From Rhodoferax sp. (GTDB taxonomy: Bacteria; Pseudomonadota; Gammaproteobacteria; Burkholderiales; Burkholderiaceae_C): DNA of 64,000 nt. The notes under the pieces were generated by a model, which made no database searches, was not told where the DNA came from, and worked only from the letters and a program-made list of their open reading frames with translations. Where the stretch lies: NCBI RefSeq assembly GCF_018780565.1, contig NZ_JADMJN010000010.1:186001-250000 (forward strand), written 5' to 3'. A program made the position numbers and the translations under genes. Positions 1-9,544 of the stretch are shown here, in pieces (positions within the stretch are counted from its first letter, which is position 1; each line of letters opens with the position of its first letter).

Positions 1-1
1 G

Positions 2-280
2 GACACGGTGCCATCGTCCATGATGGCGGTGCGCTTTTGCGAAATGGAGAGGCCGCAATTGATCATCGTCGACGAGAGATTCAAGGATGAAAAATTTGAC
101 GAACTGCGCAAAGACCTGTTGCGCATCGAGCCGAATTTCCCATTTGTCGAGATTGGCTACGACAACAACACCCTGTCCATGGCGAGCTGGATGAGTGAAA
201 ACATGACCCGGGTCAGCCGGGACGACCTGAGTGCGCAATTGCCGCAAGCCCTTACCCTGGAGCTTGCCAAGATTATTTGA
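2..280 (+). CDS. C-terminal end of an unassigned protein (5' truncated)
   Basis: The open frame runs in from the left edge and stops at 278-280, so only about 92 C-terminal residues are visible. In-frame ATGs at 20 and 23 are probably internal. The fragment alternates short hydrophobic strands (LIIVDE, FPFVEIG) with charged helices, which loosely suggests the last part of a CheY-like receiver or another alpha/beta domain, but no phosphorylation site can be checked. It converges on the DUF4197 gene across a 46-bp gap that contains a hairpin. The function is not recognised. Confidence 0.6.
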   Translation, partial: DTVPSSMMAVRFCEMERPQLIIVDERFKDEKFDELRKDLLRIEPNFPFVEIGYDNNTLSMASWMSENMTRVSRDDLSAQLPQALTLELAKII

Positions 281-282
281 GA

Positions 283-310
283 GCCCGAGCAGCGCTCGCA
301 CACCTCGGGC
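283..310. terminator. Hairpin between convergent genes
   Basis: A 7-bp inverted repeat (GCCCGAG at 283-289, CTCGGGC at 304-310) lies between two convergent stop codons. There is no T-run on either side, so a termination role is inferred from position only. Confidence 0.35.
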
Positions 311-326
311 CAATACAGACGCAGCG

Positions 327-1034
327 CTAATTGCCCAAAGCTCCAAACACTTTTTTCAGCAGGGCGCTGCCGGTACCTACAGGATCCTGGCGGATTTTCT
401 TCTCTTCCTCGCCAATCATCAGGTAGAGACCGTCCAGTGATTTGCCTGTCACGTACTGCTGGATGTTGGCGTCTTCCTTTTTCATCATGCCGAACTCAAC
501 GGCCCGCCCAGCCACCTGGTTGTATTTTTCCGCCAGCCCAACCTTGGCCGTGGCCTTGGTGACGATCGGCAAGAACTTGACGCCGAGAGGCGCGCGCGTT
601 TTCTCGGAAAAAAAGTTGGTCACGGAGGTCTCACCACCCGCCAGGATTTTCTTAGCATCAGTCACATTCATGGACTTGACGGCACCCACCAACAAATCTT
701 TCGCCATCGGTACAGCGGCCTCTGCGGCACGGTTCATAGAGGTTACAAGCTCGTCGATGCGAGCACCCTGCCCCAAGGTCCTGAGCAATTTGGAAGCATC
801 CTCCAGATACCGGGGCAAAGGAATTCGAACTTTTTCGTTGCCAAGGAATCCATCTGTTTTGCCCAACAGGTTGACCGCTGCGATAGCTCCCTTCTCCAGC
901 GCAGCCTTCAAGCCTTGTGAGGCTTCGGCATTGCTCAGATCATTGATCGAAAGTGCAAGGGCTTGCTGTTGCGCAAACATGATCACGGTCGCCAGCAGGG
1001 GCACCGGAATGGAATTAAACTGTCGACGATCCAT
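327..1034 (-). CDS. DUF4197 domain protein, probably exported
   Basis: This 235-residue protein has an N-terminal hydrophobic stretch (about residues 10-28) that could be a signal peptide. The rest is the alpha-helical, Ala/Lys-rich pattern of the DUF4197 family, whose molecular role is not established. The ATG at 1034 is preceded by AAGGTG. The start codon is only 15 bp from the start codon of the divergent thioredoxin-like gene, so each gene's promoter or leader must overlap the other's coding region. Family assignment is from overall resemblance; no catalytic motif is visible. Confidence 0.75.
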   Translation of the reverse strand: MDRRQFNSIPVPLLATVIMFAQQQALALSINDLSNAEASQGLKAALEKGAIAAVNLLGKTDGFLGNEKVRIPLPRYLEDASKLLRTLGQGARIDELVTSMNRAAEAAVPMAKDLLVGAVKSMNVTDAKKILAGGETSVTNFFSEKTRAPLGVKFLPIVTKATAKVGLAEKYNQVAGRAVEFGMMKKEDANIQQYVTGKSLDGLYLMIGEEEKKIRQDPVGTGSALLKKVFGALGN

Positions 1035-1049
1035 GGACGCACCTTTGAA

Positions 1050-1547
1050 ATGAAACGAAGTCTCTATCTTGCCGTAGCCGTGACGGTTTTGGCAATCAGT
1101 TTAGGCGTGTACCTTAACTCGGGCGTCTCCACGGCACCGCAATCCACTTTCGTCATGCTTGATGGATCGCAAAAAAATACCTCAGATTTCAAAGGGAAGG
1201 TGATGCTGGTGAACTTCTGGGCAACCAGTTGCACCACCTGCGTGGCCGAGATGCCCAACATAGTCAAGACGCACGAAAAATTCAAGTCTCGTGGCTTTGA
1301 CACGATCGCCGTCGCCATGCGTTACGACCCACCCAGCTATGTCGTGAATTTTGCACAGACCCGCAAACTTCCTTTCCAGGTGGCCATTGACAATACGGGC
1401 AATGTCGCCAAGGCTTGGGGTGAAGTACAACTCACCCCGACGACCTATCTTGTTAACAAGCAAGGAAATATCGTCAAACGGTATGTCGGCGAGCCTAACT
1501 TCGTCGAGCTGCACGCACTCATTGAGAAGTTGTTGACCGAAGTCTAG
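1050..1547 (+). CDS. TlpA/ResA-like membrane-anchored thioredoxin
   Basis: The 165-residue product begins with an uncleaved-looking hydrophobic anchor (residues 4-21), followed by a periplasmic thioredoxin fold. The active site is C61-T-T-C64 in the context FWATSC, and a cis-proline region (LTPTTYLV) lies near residue 130. Such proteins reduce or exchange disulfides in periplasmic clients, for example during cytochrome c maturation or redox defence; the client here is unknown. The frame is open upstream to 963, but ATG 1050 gives a proper signal anchor and avoids overlapping the divergent DUF4197 gene. Confidence 0.85.
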   Translation: MKRSLYLAVAVTVLAISLGVYLNSGVSTAPQSTFVMLDGSQKNTSDFKGKVMLVNFWATSCTTCVAEMPNIVKTHEKFKSRGFDTIAVAMRYDPPSYVVNFAQTRKLPFQVAIDNTGNVAKAWGEVQLTPTTYLVNKQGNIVKRYVGEPNFVELHALIEKLLTEV

Positions 1548-1615
1548 AAGGCACAAGGCCTTCAAACATGCCGCGATGCACGGTTTGTGAAATCTTCCGA
1601 TAGACTGTTCGCACC

Positions 1616-2125
1616 TTGTCTTCGCAGCCTTCGATATTGAAAAGTCCATCGGTTCGGTTCTTAACCCCAACTTCCTCGTCGGAACTCGATGCCCTGCGCG
1701 GTATTTTTCGCGAATATGCTGACAGTCTGGCAGTCGATTTGTGCTTTCAGGGCTTCGAGGCTGAACTCGCCTCATTGCCTGGCGAATATGCAGAGCCACG
1801 TGGCGCCTTGTTGATGGCGCTGGTCAATGAAGAAGTGGCGGGGTGCTGCGCTTTGCGCCCACTGGATAACGTCGACTACATCAACGCTTGCGAGATGAAA
1901 AGACTTTATGTACGCCCCTTGTTTCGCAAATCAGGCCTCGGACGACAGTTGGCTGAGGCCATTCTGGATCAGGCACGTCTTGCGGGCTACAACAGCGTTT
2001 TACTGGACACACTGGACGACATGGAAAGCGCTCGGGCACTCTATGAGGAATTGGGCTTTTCAGAAATCCCCCCCTACTATCACAACCCGATTGAGGGTGC
2101 GCACTATCTCAAAGTGGATCTTTAG
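1616..2125 (+). CDS. GNAT family N-acetyltransferase
   Basis: The 169-residue protein has the GNAT fold: an acceptor-side N-terminus, a core strand CCALRPL near residue 80, the acetyl-CoA pyrophosphate loop RKSGLGRQL near 104-112, and a C-terminal motif ARALYEELGF. The substrate cannot be read from the sequence. The frame contains no early ATG. TTG at 1616 or a TTG seven codons later are candidates, and neither has a strong ribosome binding site. It converges on the peroxiredoxin gene. Confidence 0.82.
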   Translation: MSSQPSILKSPSVRFLTPTSSSELDALRGIFREYADSLAVDLCFQGFEAELASLPGEYAEPRGALLMALVNEEVAGCCALRPLDNVDYINACEMKRLYVRPLFRKSGLGRQLAEAILDQARLAGYNSVLLDTLDDMESARALYEELGFSEIPPYYHNPIEGAHYLKVDL

Positions 2126-2153
2126 CCGTTGTCGCCACCAGGACGACAACGGC
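2125..2153. terminator. Convergent-gene hairpin
   Basis: A perfect 10-bp inverted repeat (2125-2134 with 2144-2153, 9-nt loop) begins at the last base of the GNAT stop codon and precedes the end of the convergent peroxiredoxin gene. No T-run follows. A shared bidirectional terminator is inferred from position and stem strength. Confidence 0.5.
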
Positions 2154-2179
2154 AACCTTGATCCAAGGTGCCTCAGTGC

Positions 2180-2686
2180 TTAGGCTTTCGCTTGCGCGAG
2201 CAAGGTAGCGGCGTCACTAACCTCGAATTTTCCCGGGCCTTCAATGTTAAGGGCTGCAACTTTGCCATCCTTGATCAACATGGAATAGCGATTACTACGC
2301 AATCCCATTCCACGACCCGTCAGGTCCAGCGTCAGGCCTGTGGCCTTGGTGAAGGCGGCATCGCCGTCACCAAGCATGCGGACCTTGCCATCGGTTTTTT
2401 GATCCCTAGCCCAGGCGCCCATGACGAACGCGTCATTGACACTCACACACCAGATTTCATCAACGCCAGCGGCTTTCAGTTCGTCATAGTTTTGAATGTA
2501 CCCAGGAACGTGCTTGGCTGAACATGTTGGCGTGAAGGCGCCTGGAAGCGCAAACAAGGCAATGGTTTTTCCCGCGCTGGCTTTCGCGACGTCAACCGGG
2601 TTGGGGCCAATGCTGCAGCCACCACCTTCGACTTCCGAGAACTCCATCAGGGTGGTTGCGGGAACGCTGTCGCCTACTTTGATCAT
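2180..2686 (-). CDS. Peroxiredoxin, Prx5-like
   Basis: This 168-residue thiol peroxidase reduces H2O2 or organic hydroperoxides, probably with glutathione/glutaredoxin or thioredoxin as reductant. The peroxidatic cysteine is C55 in PGAFTPTCS, the Prx5/AhpE-type signature, and a further cysteine, C80, could act in resolution. The conserved Arg lies in GLRSNRYSML near residue 130. The length matches the family. It sits just downstream of the ribosomal operon terminator in the same direction, with its own AGGAG ribosome binding site, so it is probably transcribed separately. Confidence 0.92.
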   Translation of the reverse strand: MIKVGDSVPATTLMEFSEVEGGGCSIGPNPVDVAKASAGKTIALFALPGAFTPTCSAKHVPGYIQNYDELKAAGVDEIWCVSVNDAFVMGAWARDQKTDGKVRMLGDGDAAFTKATGLTLDLTGRGMGLRSNRYSMLIKDGKVAALNIEGPGKFEVSDAATLLAQAKA

Positions 2687-2724
2687 TTAATGCTCCTGAA
2701 ATAGTTGATTTGAATTCACCAATG

Positions 2725-2752
2725 AAAACGGCTCACATTGTGAGCCGTTTTT
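2725..2752 (-). terminator. Intrinsic terminator of the str-S10 operon
   Basis: An 11-bp or longer perfect stem (AAAACGGCTCA with TGAGCCGTTTT) around a 5-nt loop is flanked by A- and T-runs, so it can work in both directions. It lies 30 bp after the rpsQ stop codon and upstream of the peroxiredoxin start, closing the ribosomal protein operon. Confidence 0.88.
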
Positions 2753-2783
2753 GCGAATCCTGCAGTCTTGGGACTGCAAAGAC

Positions 2784-3053
2784 TTAAACCGCTGCCGCCT
2801 TTTGAACCAAGCGGGTAGCAACCCAGTTCTTGGTTTTGGAGATGGGTCGGCTTTCGGTGATTTCGATGACATCACCCAACTTGTACTCGCCCTTTTCGTC
2901 ATGGGCGTGGTACTTGCTGGACTTGCCAACGATCTTGCCGTAAAGCTCATGCTTGACACGGCGCTCGATCAGCACTGTGACTGTCTTGGCACGCTTGTCG
3001 CTGACCACCTTGCCAACCAAGGTGCGCTTGAGGGATTTTTTAGCTTCCGTCAT
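2784..3053 (-). CDS. rpsQ: 30S ribosomal protein S17
   Basis: An 89-residue primary 16S rRNA-binding protein of OB-fold type. The motif [14 protein letters not shown] near the N-terminus and the YKLGD region are typical. It is the last gene of the operon: it lies 10 bp after rpmC and is followed by a strong terminator instead of rplN, so the spc operon does not continue here. Confidence 0.97.
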   Translation of the reverse strand: MTEAKKSLKRTLVGKVVSDKRAKTVTVLIERRVKHELYGKIVGKSSKYHAHDEKGEYKLGDVIEITESRPISKTKNWVATRLVQKAAAV

Positions 3054-3063
3054 TTATCGCTCC

Positions 3064-3270
3064 TTATTTGGCGGATTTTTCAGCGCTTTGCTTCTCGACA
3101 AGAATCGTCTTGGCGCGAGCAATATCGCGGCGCGCAGAGCGCAGCGTAGCGGTGTTAGTGAGTTGTTGCGTGGCTTTTTGCATGCGCAGGCCAAAGTGTG
3201 CTTTTTGCAGTTCTTTGACTTCAGCTTGCAGGCCTGCAACGTCTTTTTGGCGTAGTTCAGTAGTTTTCAT
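3064..3270 (-). CDS. rpmC: 50S ribosomal protein L29
   Basis: A 68-residue, mostly helical protein located near the peptide exit tunnel in the family. It starts [10 protein letters not shown], and its length and Lys/Gln/Ala-rich composition fit L29. It sits between rplP and rpsQ in the classical S10 order. The ATG is preceded by AGGAGAAAATGAT. Confidence 0.96.
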   Translation of the reverse strand: MKTTELRQKDVAGLQAEVKELQKAHFGLRMQKATQQLTNTATLRSARRDIARAKTILVEKQSAEKSAK

Positions 3271-3285
3271 ATCATTTTCTCCTGA

Positions 3286-3702
3286 TTACTGGCCGATCAT
3301 GCGGGCAACGAATGTGGTTCGCAAAGGCAGTTTGGCAGCTGCCAAACGAAACGCTTCACGAGCCAGCTCTTCCGGCACTCCCACGATCTCAAACACGATC
3401 TTGCCTGGCTGGATTTCAGCCACGTAGTATTCGGGATTGCCTTTACCGTTACCCATACGCACTTCAGCAGGCTTTTGGGAAATCGGCTTGTCGGGGAACA
3501 CACGGATCCAGATACGACCACCACGCTTCACGTGACGGGAAATCGCACGACGTGCGGCTTCAATCTGACGGGCCGTCAAGCGACCACGGTCTGTGCATTT
3601 GAGACCGAAGTCACCGAATGCGACCGAGCTGCCTCGGGTCGCGATACCGGTGTTACGGCCTTTTTGCTCTTTGCGATATTTGCGACGAGCGGGTTGCAAC
3701 AT
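3286..3702 (-). CDS. rplP: 50S ribosomal protein L16
   Basis: The 138-residue product begins [19 protein letters not shown], the L16 N-terminus, and carries the [12 protein letters not shown] and [10 protein letters not shown] segments. L16 organises the A-site tRNA region and is needed late in 50S assembly. It starts 2 bp after the rpsC stop codon. Confidence 0.98.
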   Translation of the reverse strand: MLQPARRKYRKEQKGRNTGIATRGSSVAFGDFGLKCTDRGRLTARQIEAARRAISRHVKRGGRIWIRVFPDKPISQKPAEVRMGNGKGNPEYYVAEIQPGKIVFEIVGVPEELAREAFRLAAAKLPLRTTFVARMIGQ

Positions 3703-3704
3703 AA

Positions 3705-4592
3705 TTATTCTCCTTTGCCGTCAGCTGCTGCAGCTGGCGCGGCTACCTTGCGGACGCGCTTAACGGCGGGTTTATTTGCGTCGGCACCAATGGCCTCGGC
3801 GGGCTTGTCGCTGCCATCGGCAGGTGCCGTGTTTCCACCCAAGGGCGGACGACGTGCACCACGAGGCGCAGGACGATCCGTACCAGGACGGGCATCACGA
3901 CGCGGTCCACGTGGACGACGGTCTTCTTCAGCACGGGGCTCAACGGCGGCAGGCAGGTCGTTACGACCCAAAGTATCGCCTTTGTAGACCCAGACCTTGA
4001 CACCAATGATGCCGTAGGTTGTTTTGGCTTCGGAAGTACCGTAATCGATATCGGCACGCAGTGTATGAAGCGGCACGCGACCTTCGCGATACCATTCACA
4101 ACGCGCAATTTCGATACCGTTCAGACGACCGGACGACATGATCTTGATGCCCAGGGCACCCAGACGCATGGCGTTTTGCATGGCACGCTTCATGGCACGA
4201 CGGAACATGATCCGCTTTTCCAATTGCTGCGTGATGCTGTCGGCGATCAGCTTGGCATCGATTTCAGGCTTGCGCACTTCTTCGATGTTGACGGCTACCG
4301 GAACGCCCAATTGACGGCCCAGTTCACGCTTCAAGTTCTCGATATCCTCGCCTTTTTTGCCGATCACAACGCCCGGACGTGCCGAGAAAATCGTAATACG
4401 GGCATTCTTGGCAGGACGCTCGATGAGAATACGCGACACAGAGGCGTTTTTCAGCTTGGCTTTCAGGTACTCACGCACCTTGATGTCTTCAGCCAGCATG
4501 CCCGCGAAATCACGGTCATTGGCGTACCAGCGAGAGGACCAGTTGCGGCTAATCGACAGGCGAAAACCGGTTGGGTGGATTTTTTGTCCCAT
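3705..4592 (-). CDS. rpsC: 30S ribosomal protein S3
   Basis: The start is placed at ATG 4592 ([11 protein letters not shown]), the universal S3 N-terminus, although the frame is open to 4619. The KH domain with [13 protein letters not shown] lies near residues 75-90, and the C-terminal S3 domain follows. At 295 residues it is longer than the roughly 233 of E. coli S3. The extra C-terminus is a low-complexity Arg/Pro/Ala tail typical of many Burkholderiales. S3 helps form the mRNA entry channel. Confidence 0.97.
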   Translation of the reverse strand: MGQKIHPTGFRLSISRNWSSRWYANDRDFAGMLAEDIKVREYLKAKLKNASVSRILIERPAKNARITIFSARPGVVIGKKGEDIENLKRELGRQLGVPVAVNIEEVRKPEIDAKLIADSITQQLEKRIMFRRAMKRAMQNAMRLGALGIKIMSSGRLNGIEIARCEWYREGRVPLHTLRADIDYGTSEAKTTYGIIGVKVWVYKGDTLGRNDLPAAVEPRAEEDRRPRGPRRDARPGTDRPAPRGARRPPLGGNTAPADGSDKPAEAIGADANKPAVKRVRKVAAPAAAADGKGE

Positions 4593-4608
4593 ATCTTCCA
4601 GGCCTCTT

Positions 4609-4938
4609 TCAGTTACCAACCGTCACGTACACATGGCACGTGGGTTTTCTGATTTGGTTGCCGCGACCTTTTGCGCGGGCCGTGAAGCGCTTGAGCGAGG
4701 CGCCCTGTTCGACAAAGATGGTTTTCACCTTCAGCTCGTCGATATCAGCACCGTCGTTATGCTCAGCGTTGGCGATAGCGGACTCCAGAACCTTCTTGAT
4801 GATCACAGCAGCTTTTTTCTGTGTGAATTGCAAAATGTTCAGGGCTTGATCCACTTTCTTGCCGCGAATCAAATCCGCGACCAAACGGCCTTTATCGACC
4901 GACAAACGAACGCCACGAAGGGTTGCACGTGTTTCCAT
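4609..4938 (-). CDS. rplV: 50S ribosomal protein L22
   Basis: The product has 109 residues from ATG 4938 ([13 protein letters not shown]), chosen because a near-perfect AGGAGGTGATC ribosome binding site precedes it; the longer frame to 5028 runs into rpsS. It contains the [12 protein letters not shown] helix and the [15 protein letters not shown] beta-hairpin base that lines the exit tunnel. Confidence 0.97.
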   Translation of the reverse strand: METRATLRGVRLSVDKGRLVADLIRGKKVDQALNILQFTQKKAAVIIKKVLESAIANAEHNDGADIDELKVKTIFVEQGASLKRFTARAKGRGNQIRKPTCHVYVTVGN

Positions 4939-4948
4939 GATCACCTCC

Positions 4949-5227
4949 TTATTTCTTTTGGACTTTTTTGTCCGCTGGATGGCCCTTGAAAGTACGGGTG
5001 AGCGCGAACTCTCCCAACTTATGGCCAACCATTTGATCGGTGATATAGACCGGCACGTGCTGTTTGCCGTTGTGCACCGCGATGGTCAAGCCGATGAACT
5101 CGGGCAGGATCATAGAGCGACGCGACCAGGTCTTAATCGGCTTTTTGTCTTTGGTGGCAACGGCTTTATCAGCCTTCACTACCAAATGTTGGTCAACAAA
5201 TGGACCTTTTTTGAGAGAACGAGTCAT
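4949..5227 (-). CDS. rpsS: 30S ribosomal protein S19
   Basis: A 92-residue protein starting [12 protein letters not shown], with the family motifs [21 protein letters not shown] and [15 protein letters not shown]. It contacts the A-site finger in the small-subunit head. It lies 11 bp after rplB and 10 bp before rplV in S10 order. Confidence 0.98.
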   Translation of the reverse strand: MTRSLKKGPFVDQHLVVKADKAVATKDKKPIKTWSRRSMILPEFIGLTIAVHNGKQHVPVYITDQMVGHKLGEFALTRTFKGHPADKKVQKK

Positions 5228-5238
5228 TTACCTTCCCC

Positions 5239-6063
5239 TTACTTCTTGCGACGCGACACGATCATGACCTGCGTGCGCTTGTTGTTACGGGTACGGTAAC
5301 CCTTGGTCAGATTACCCCAAGGATCGACTGGATGACGGCCTTCGCCTGTCTTGCCTTCGCCGCCGCCATGAGGGTGATCCACCGGATTCATGACCACACC
5401 ACGAACTGTCGGACGAATGCCCTTCCAGCGCTTGGCGCCAGCCTTGCCGAGCCGGCGCAGGCTGTGCTCTTCGTTGGCAACTTGGCCAAGGGTCGCACGG
5501 CATTCGATGTGGATCTTGCGAACCTCACCAGAGCGCATACGCACCTGAGCGTAGATGCCTTCGCGCGCCAGCAAGGTGGCCGACGTACCAGCGGAACGCA
5601 CAATTTGTGCGCCCTTGCCGATTTGCAGCTCAATGCAGTGCACGATGGAGCCCACCGGGATGTTGCGAATTGGCAATGTGTTGCCAACACGAATCGGAGC
5701 TTCCGCGCCACTCATGATGGTTGCACCTACCTCAAGACCACGGGGGGCAATGATGTAGGTACGCTCGCCGTCGGCGTAGCACACCAAGGCAATATGAGCC
5801 GAACGGTTAGGGTCGTACTCAATACGCTCGACCTTGGCCGGAATGCCATCCTTGTTGCGCTTGAAATCCACAACACGGTAGTGATGCTTATGGCCACCAC
5901 CTTTGTGACGGGTCGTGATGTGACCATTGTTGTTGCGCCCAGCATGCTGGAACTGGGGTTCCAGCAATGGCGCGTAGGGCTCACCCTTGAACAGATGGTC
6001 ACGCGAAATCTTCACCACGCCACGACGGCCTGGGGAAGTTGGTTTCATTTTGATAACAGCCAT
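5239..6063 (-). CDS. rplB: 50S ribosomal protein L2
   Basis: A 274-residue peptidyl-transferase-centre protein. It shows the RNA-binding OB/SH3 domains and the conserved C-terminal [14 protein letters not shown] loop near residues 224-237, including the His important for peptide bond formation. The length matches E. coli L2. Confidence 0.98.
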   Translation of the reverse strand: MAVIKMKPTSPGRRGVVKISRDHLFKGEPYAPLLEPQFQHAGRNNNGHITTRHKGGGHKHHYRVVDFKRNKDGIPAKVERIEYDPNRSAHIALVCYADGERTYIIAPRGLEVGATIMSGAEAPIRVGNTLPIRNIPVGSIVHCIELQIGKGAQIVRSAGTSATLLAREGIYAQVRMRSGEVRKIHIECRATLGQVANEEHSLRRLGKAGAKRWKGIRPTVRGVVMNPVDHPHGGGEGKTGEGRHPVDPWGNLTKGYRTRNNKRTQVMIVSRRKK

Positions 6064-6065
6064 GA

Positions 6066-6392
6066 TTACGCAGCCTCCCCACCGAGGTTAAGCTCTTGGC
6101 CAGGCTTCAGCGTCACATAGGCCTTGCGAACATTGTCGCGACGACCCACCGATTTGCCGAAACGCTTGGTCTTGCCTTTTGTGTTTACCACTGACACGCC
6201 CTTGACTTCGACCTTGAACATCAACTCCACTGCGGCTTTGATTTCATATTTGGTCGCATCTTGCAGCACCTTAAAAGTCACCGCATTGCTCTTTTCAGCA
6301 ACCATCGTTGCCTTTTCAGACACGATAGGCGCCACGAGCACCTGCATCAAGCGACCTTCGTCAAACTTGGAAAGATTTGGTCCGTGACTCAT
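6066..6392 (-). CDS. rplW: 50S ribosomal protein L23
   Basis: A 108-residue protein at the tunnel exit and docking site for trigger factor and SRP. The core motif [16 protein letters not shown] starts at residue 14. ATG 6392 overlaps the rplD stop by 4 nt (ATGA) and has an AAGGAG site 8 nt upstream, supporting the slightly extended N-terminus and translational coupling. Confidence 0.96.
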   Translation of the reverse strand: MSHGPNLSKFDEGRLMQVLVAPIVSEKATMVAEKSNAVTFKVLQDATKYEIKAAVELMFKVEVKGVSVVNTKGKTKRFGKSVGRRDNVRKAYVTLKPGQELNLGGEAA

Positions 6393-7009
6393 GCGAACAT
6401 CTCCTTGAGTTGATCCATGGCAGCCTTGGTAACCAGCACTTTGCGATAGTGAACCAGGGAAACCGGATCAGCATAACGCGGCTCAACCACCAGGATGTTC
6501 ACCAGATTGCGGGACGCCAGGTACAGATTCTCATCCACCTCGTCTGCAATCACCAACACTGAATCAAGATTCATCGCCTTGAACTTGGCGGCAAGCGGCT
6601 TGGTTTTGGGTGACTCAACCTTGAGGGAGTCAACCACTGCCAAACGGCCTTCGCGAGCCAATTGCGAGAAAATGGAGGCCATACCGGCACGGTACATTTT
6701 CTTGTTGATTTTCTGAGTGAAGTTCTCATCAGGCATATTCGGGAAAATCCGACCGCCTCCACGCCACAAAGGCGAGGAAGTCATACCCGCACGAGCGCGA
6801 CCAGTTCCCTTTTGTTTAAAAGGCTTCTTGGTCGAGTGCTTGACCTGTTCACGATCTTTCTGCGCACGGGTGCCTTGGCGAGCATTCGCCTGGAAGGCAA
6901 CCACAACCTGGTGCACCAGATCTTCGTTGTAAGCACGACCAAAAACGGTCTCAGGAGCCTCGTATTTCGAAGTAGCCTGACCTTGGTCATTCAGGAGTTC
7001 GAGCTGCAT
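6389..7009 (-). CDS. rplD: 50S ribosomal protein L4
   Basis: A 206-residue protein with the extended loop [12 protein letters not shown] near residues 65-77 that reaches into the exit tunnel. In E. coli L4 also represses its own operon by binding the S10 leader; whether that happens here is unknown. It starts exactly where rplC ends (1-nt overlap). Confidence 0.97.
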   Translation of the reverse strand: MQLELLNDQGQATSKYEAPETVFGRAYNEDLVHQVVVAFQANARQGTRAQKDREQVKHSTKKPFKQKGTGRARAGMTSSPLWRGGGRIFPNMPDENFTQKINKKMYRAGMASIFSQLAREGRLAVVDSLKVESPKTKPLAAKFKAMNLDSVLVIADEVDENLYLASRNLVNILVVEPRYADPVSLVHYRKVLVTKAAMDQLKEMFA

Positions 7010-7695
7010 CAGTTCGCTCCTTTCGTGTCGGCATTTTTAGCCTTGACTTTGACTGCCGGGCGAACGGTCACAAAACCGCCAGCCGACCCCGGGATTGCAC
7101 CCTTGATGAGAAGGAGTTGACGCGCTTCATCAATACGAATCACGTCAAGATTCTGGGTCGTGACCAAGTCATCACCCAAATGCCCCGTCATGCGTTTGCC
7201 AGGAAACACACGACCAGGATCTTGCGCCATACCAATGGAACCAGGAACATTGTGCGAACGGCTGTTACCGTGCGATGCCCGCTGCGAACTCATATGGTGA
7301 CGCTTGATGGTACCGGCATAGCCCTTACCAATGGTCGTACCCTGCACATCCACCTTTTGACCCACAGCAAATACAGCAGAAACTGGCACTGTTGCGCCAG
7401 CTTTGTACTGCGCAGCTGCGTCAGCGGTAATGCGGAATTCAGAAATGATTTCACCTGCCTCGACACCTGCTTTGGCAAGGTGTCCGGCGATTGGCTTTGT
7501 GACACGCGAAGCTTTGCGCGCGCCAAATGTTACCTGCAAGGCAACATAGCCGTCATTCTCTTGAGTTTTGACCTGGGTCACTCGGTTGTTAGACACATCT
7601 ACCACCGTGACAGGGATTGCATCCCCCTCATCGGTGAATAGGCGCATCATGCCCACCTTGCGGCCCAGCAACCCTAAGCGATTGCTAAGACTCAT
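7009..7695 (-). CDS. rplC: 50S ribosomal protein L3
   Basis: A 228-residue protein from ATG 7695 ([18 protein letters not shown]), preceded by CGGAGAAAATA. It has the [20 protein letters not shown] loop, with the conserved Gln region near the peptidyl transferase centre. About 200 bp of non-coding DNA separate it from rpsJ, much more than any other spacing downstream, so a separate promoter or leader may exist here. Confidence 0.97.
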   Translation of the reverse strand: MSLSNRLGLLGRKVGMMRLFTDEGDAIPVTVVDVSNNRVTQVKTQENDGYVALQVTFGARKASRVTKPIAGHLAKAGVEAGEIISEFRITADAAAQYKAGATVPVSAVFAVGQKVDVQGTTIGKGYAGTIKRHHMSSQRASHGNSRSHNVPGSIGMAQDPGRVFPGKRMTGHLGDDLVTTQNLDVIRIDEARQLLLIKGAIPGSAGGFVTVRPAVKVKAKNADTKGAN

Positions 7696-7831
7696 TATTT
7701 TCTCCGTAACTCCCACCGCCGCAACTTCAATTGGCTACGACGTTTTGATGTGAGAGACTGTTAATAAAACCCCATGGAAAATGCAAGGCATCCTCCACAG
7801 AGCCTGCGAGTATATCCCGAACCGCGCTTTC

Positions 7832-7878
7832 GCGCAAGTCGATCGATACTCGACGATTTAAAGAGCCCCGACTTGCGC
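7832..7878 (-). promoter_or_regulatory. Leader hairpin between rpsJ and rplC
   Basis: A perfect 10-bp inverted repeat (GCGCAAGTCG at 7832-7841 and CGACTTGCGC at 7869-7878) lies within the 200-bp rpsJ-rplC gap. On the mRNA it would form a stem with a 27-nt apical region containing the palindrome ATCGAT. A role as an S10-type leader for ribosomal-protein feedback, or as a processing site, is inferred from position only. Confidence 0.35.
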
Positions 7879-7894
7879 CGGAACCCCTTGGGAC

Positions 7895-8209
7895 TTACTG
7901 CAGCTTGATCTCAACATCAACGCCAGCTGGCAAATCAAGCTTCATCAACGCATCAACAGTTTTATCTGTTGGGTCAACGATGTCCATCAGACGCTGGTGT
8001 GTACGGATTTCAAACTGGTCGCGACTCGTCTTGTTGACGTGGGGTGAACGCAGAATGTCGAAACGCTTCATGCGGGTTGGCAAAGGCACGGGACCTTTGA
8101 CAATCGCGCCAGTGCGCTTGGCCGTATCCACAATCTCAGCGGCCGACTGGTCGATGAGTTTGTAGTCAAAAGCCTTCAGACGAATGCGGATTTTTTGTTT
8201 GGTAGCCAT
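7895..8209 (-). CDS. rpsJ: 30S ribosomal protein S10 / NusE
   Basis: A 104-residue protein with [18 protein letters not shown] at its N-terminus and the [18 protein letters not shown] loop. Besides its ribosomal role, S10 acts as NusE in antitermination. Here it is joined to the str genes 34 bp after tuf rather than being tight to rplC. Confidence 0.98.
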   Translation of the reverse strand: MATKQKIRIRLKAFDYKLIDQSAAEIVDTAKRTGAIVKGPVPLPTRMKRFDILRSPHVNKTSRDQFEIRTHQRLMDIVDPTDKTVDALMKLDLPAGVDVEIKLQ

Positions 8210-8243
8210 GTTGATTCCTTGTAATTCGGTTAATTAGCGCGAA

Positions 8244-9434
<1,191 letters not shown>

Positions 9435-9456
9435 TTTTCAATTCTCCAAAGAGCAG

Positions 9457-9514
9457 GTTCCCGTGTATTGGTTTAATGTTTGCACGATGTTGCTGATTCG
9501 CCCCGCACGGGAAC
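9457..9514 (-). repeat. Inverted repeat in the fusA-tuf spacer
   Basis: A 9-bp perfect inverted repeat (GTTCCCGTG at 9457-9465, CACGGGAAC at 9506-9514) folds the 110-nt spacer between fusA and tuf into one large stem-loop. It might influence mRNA processing or tuf translation. Nothing else is recognised in the spacer. Confidence 0.4.
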
Positions 9515-9544
9515 AGGGCGGCACACCGTCGCAGACAACAAAAA

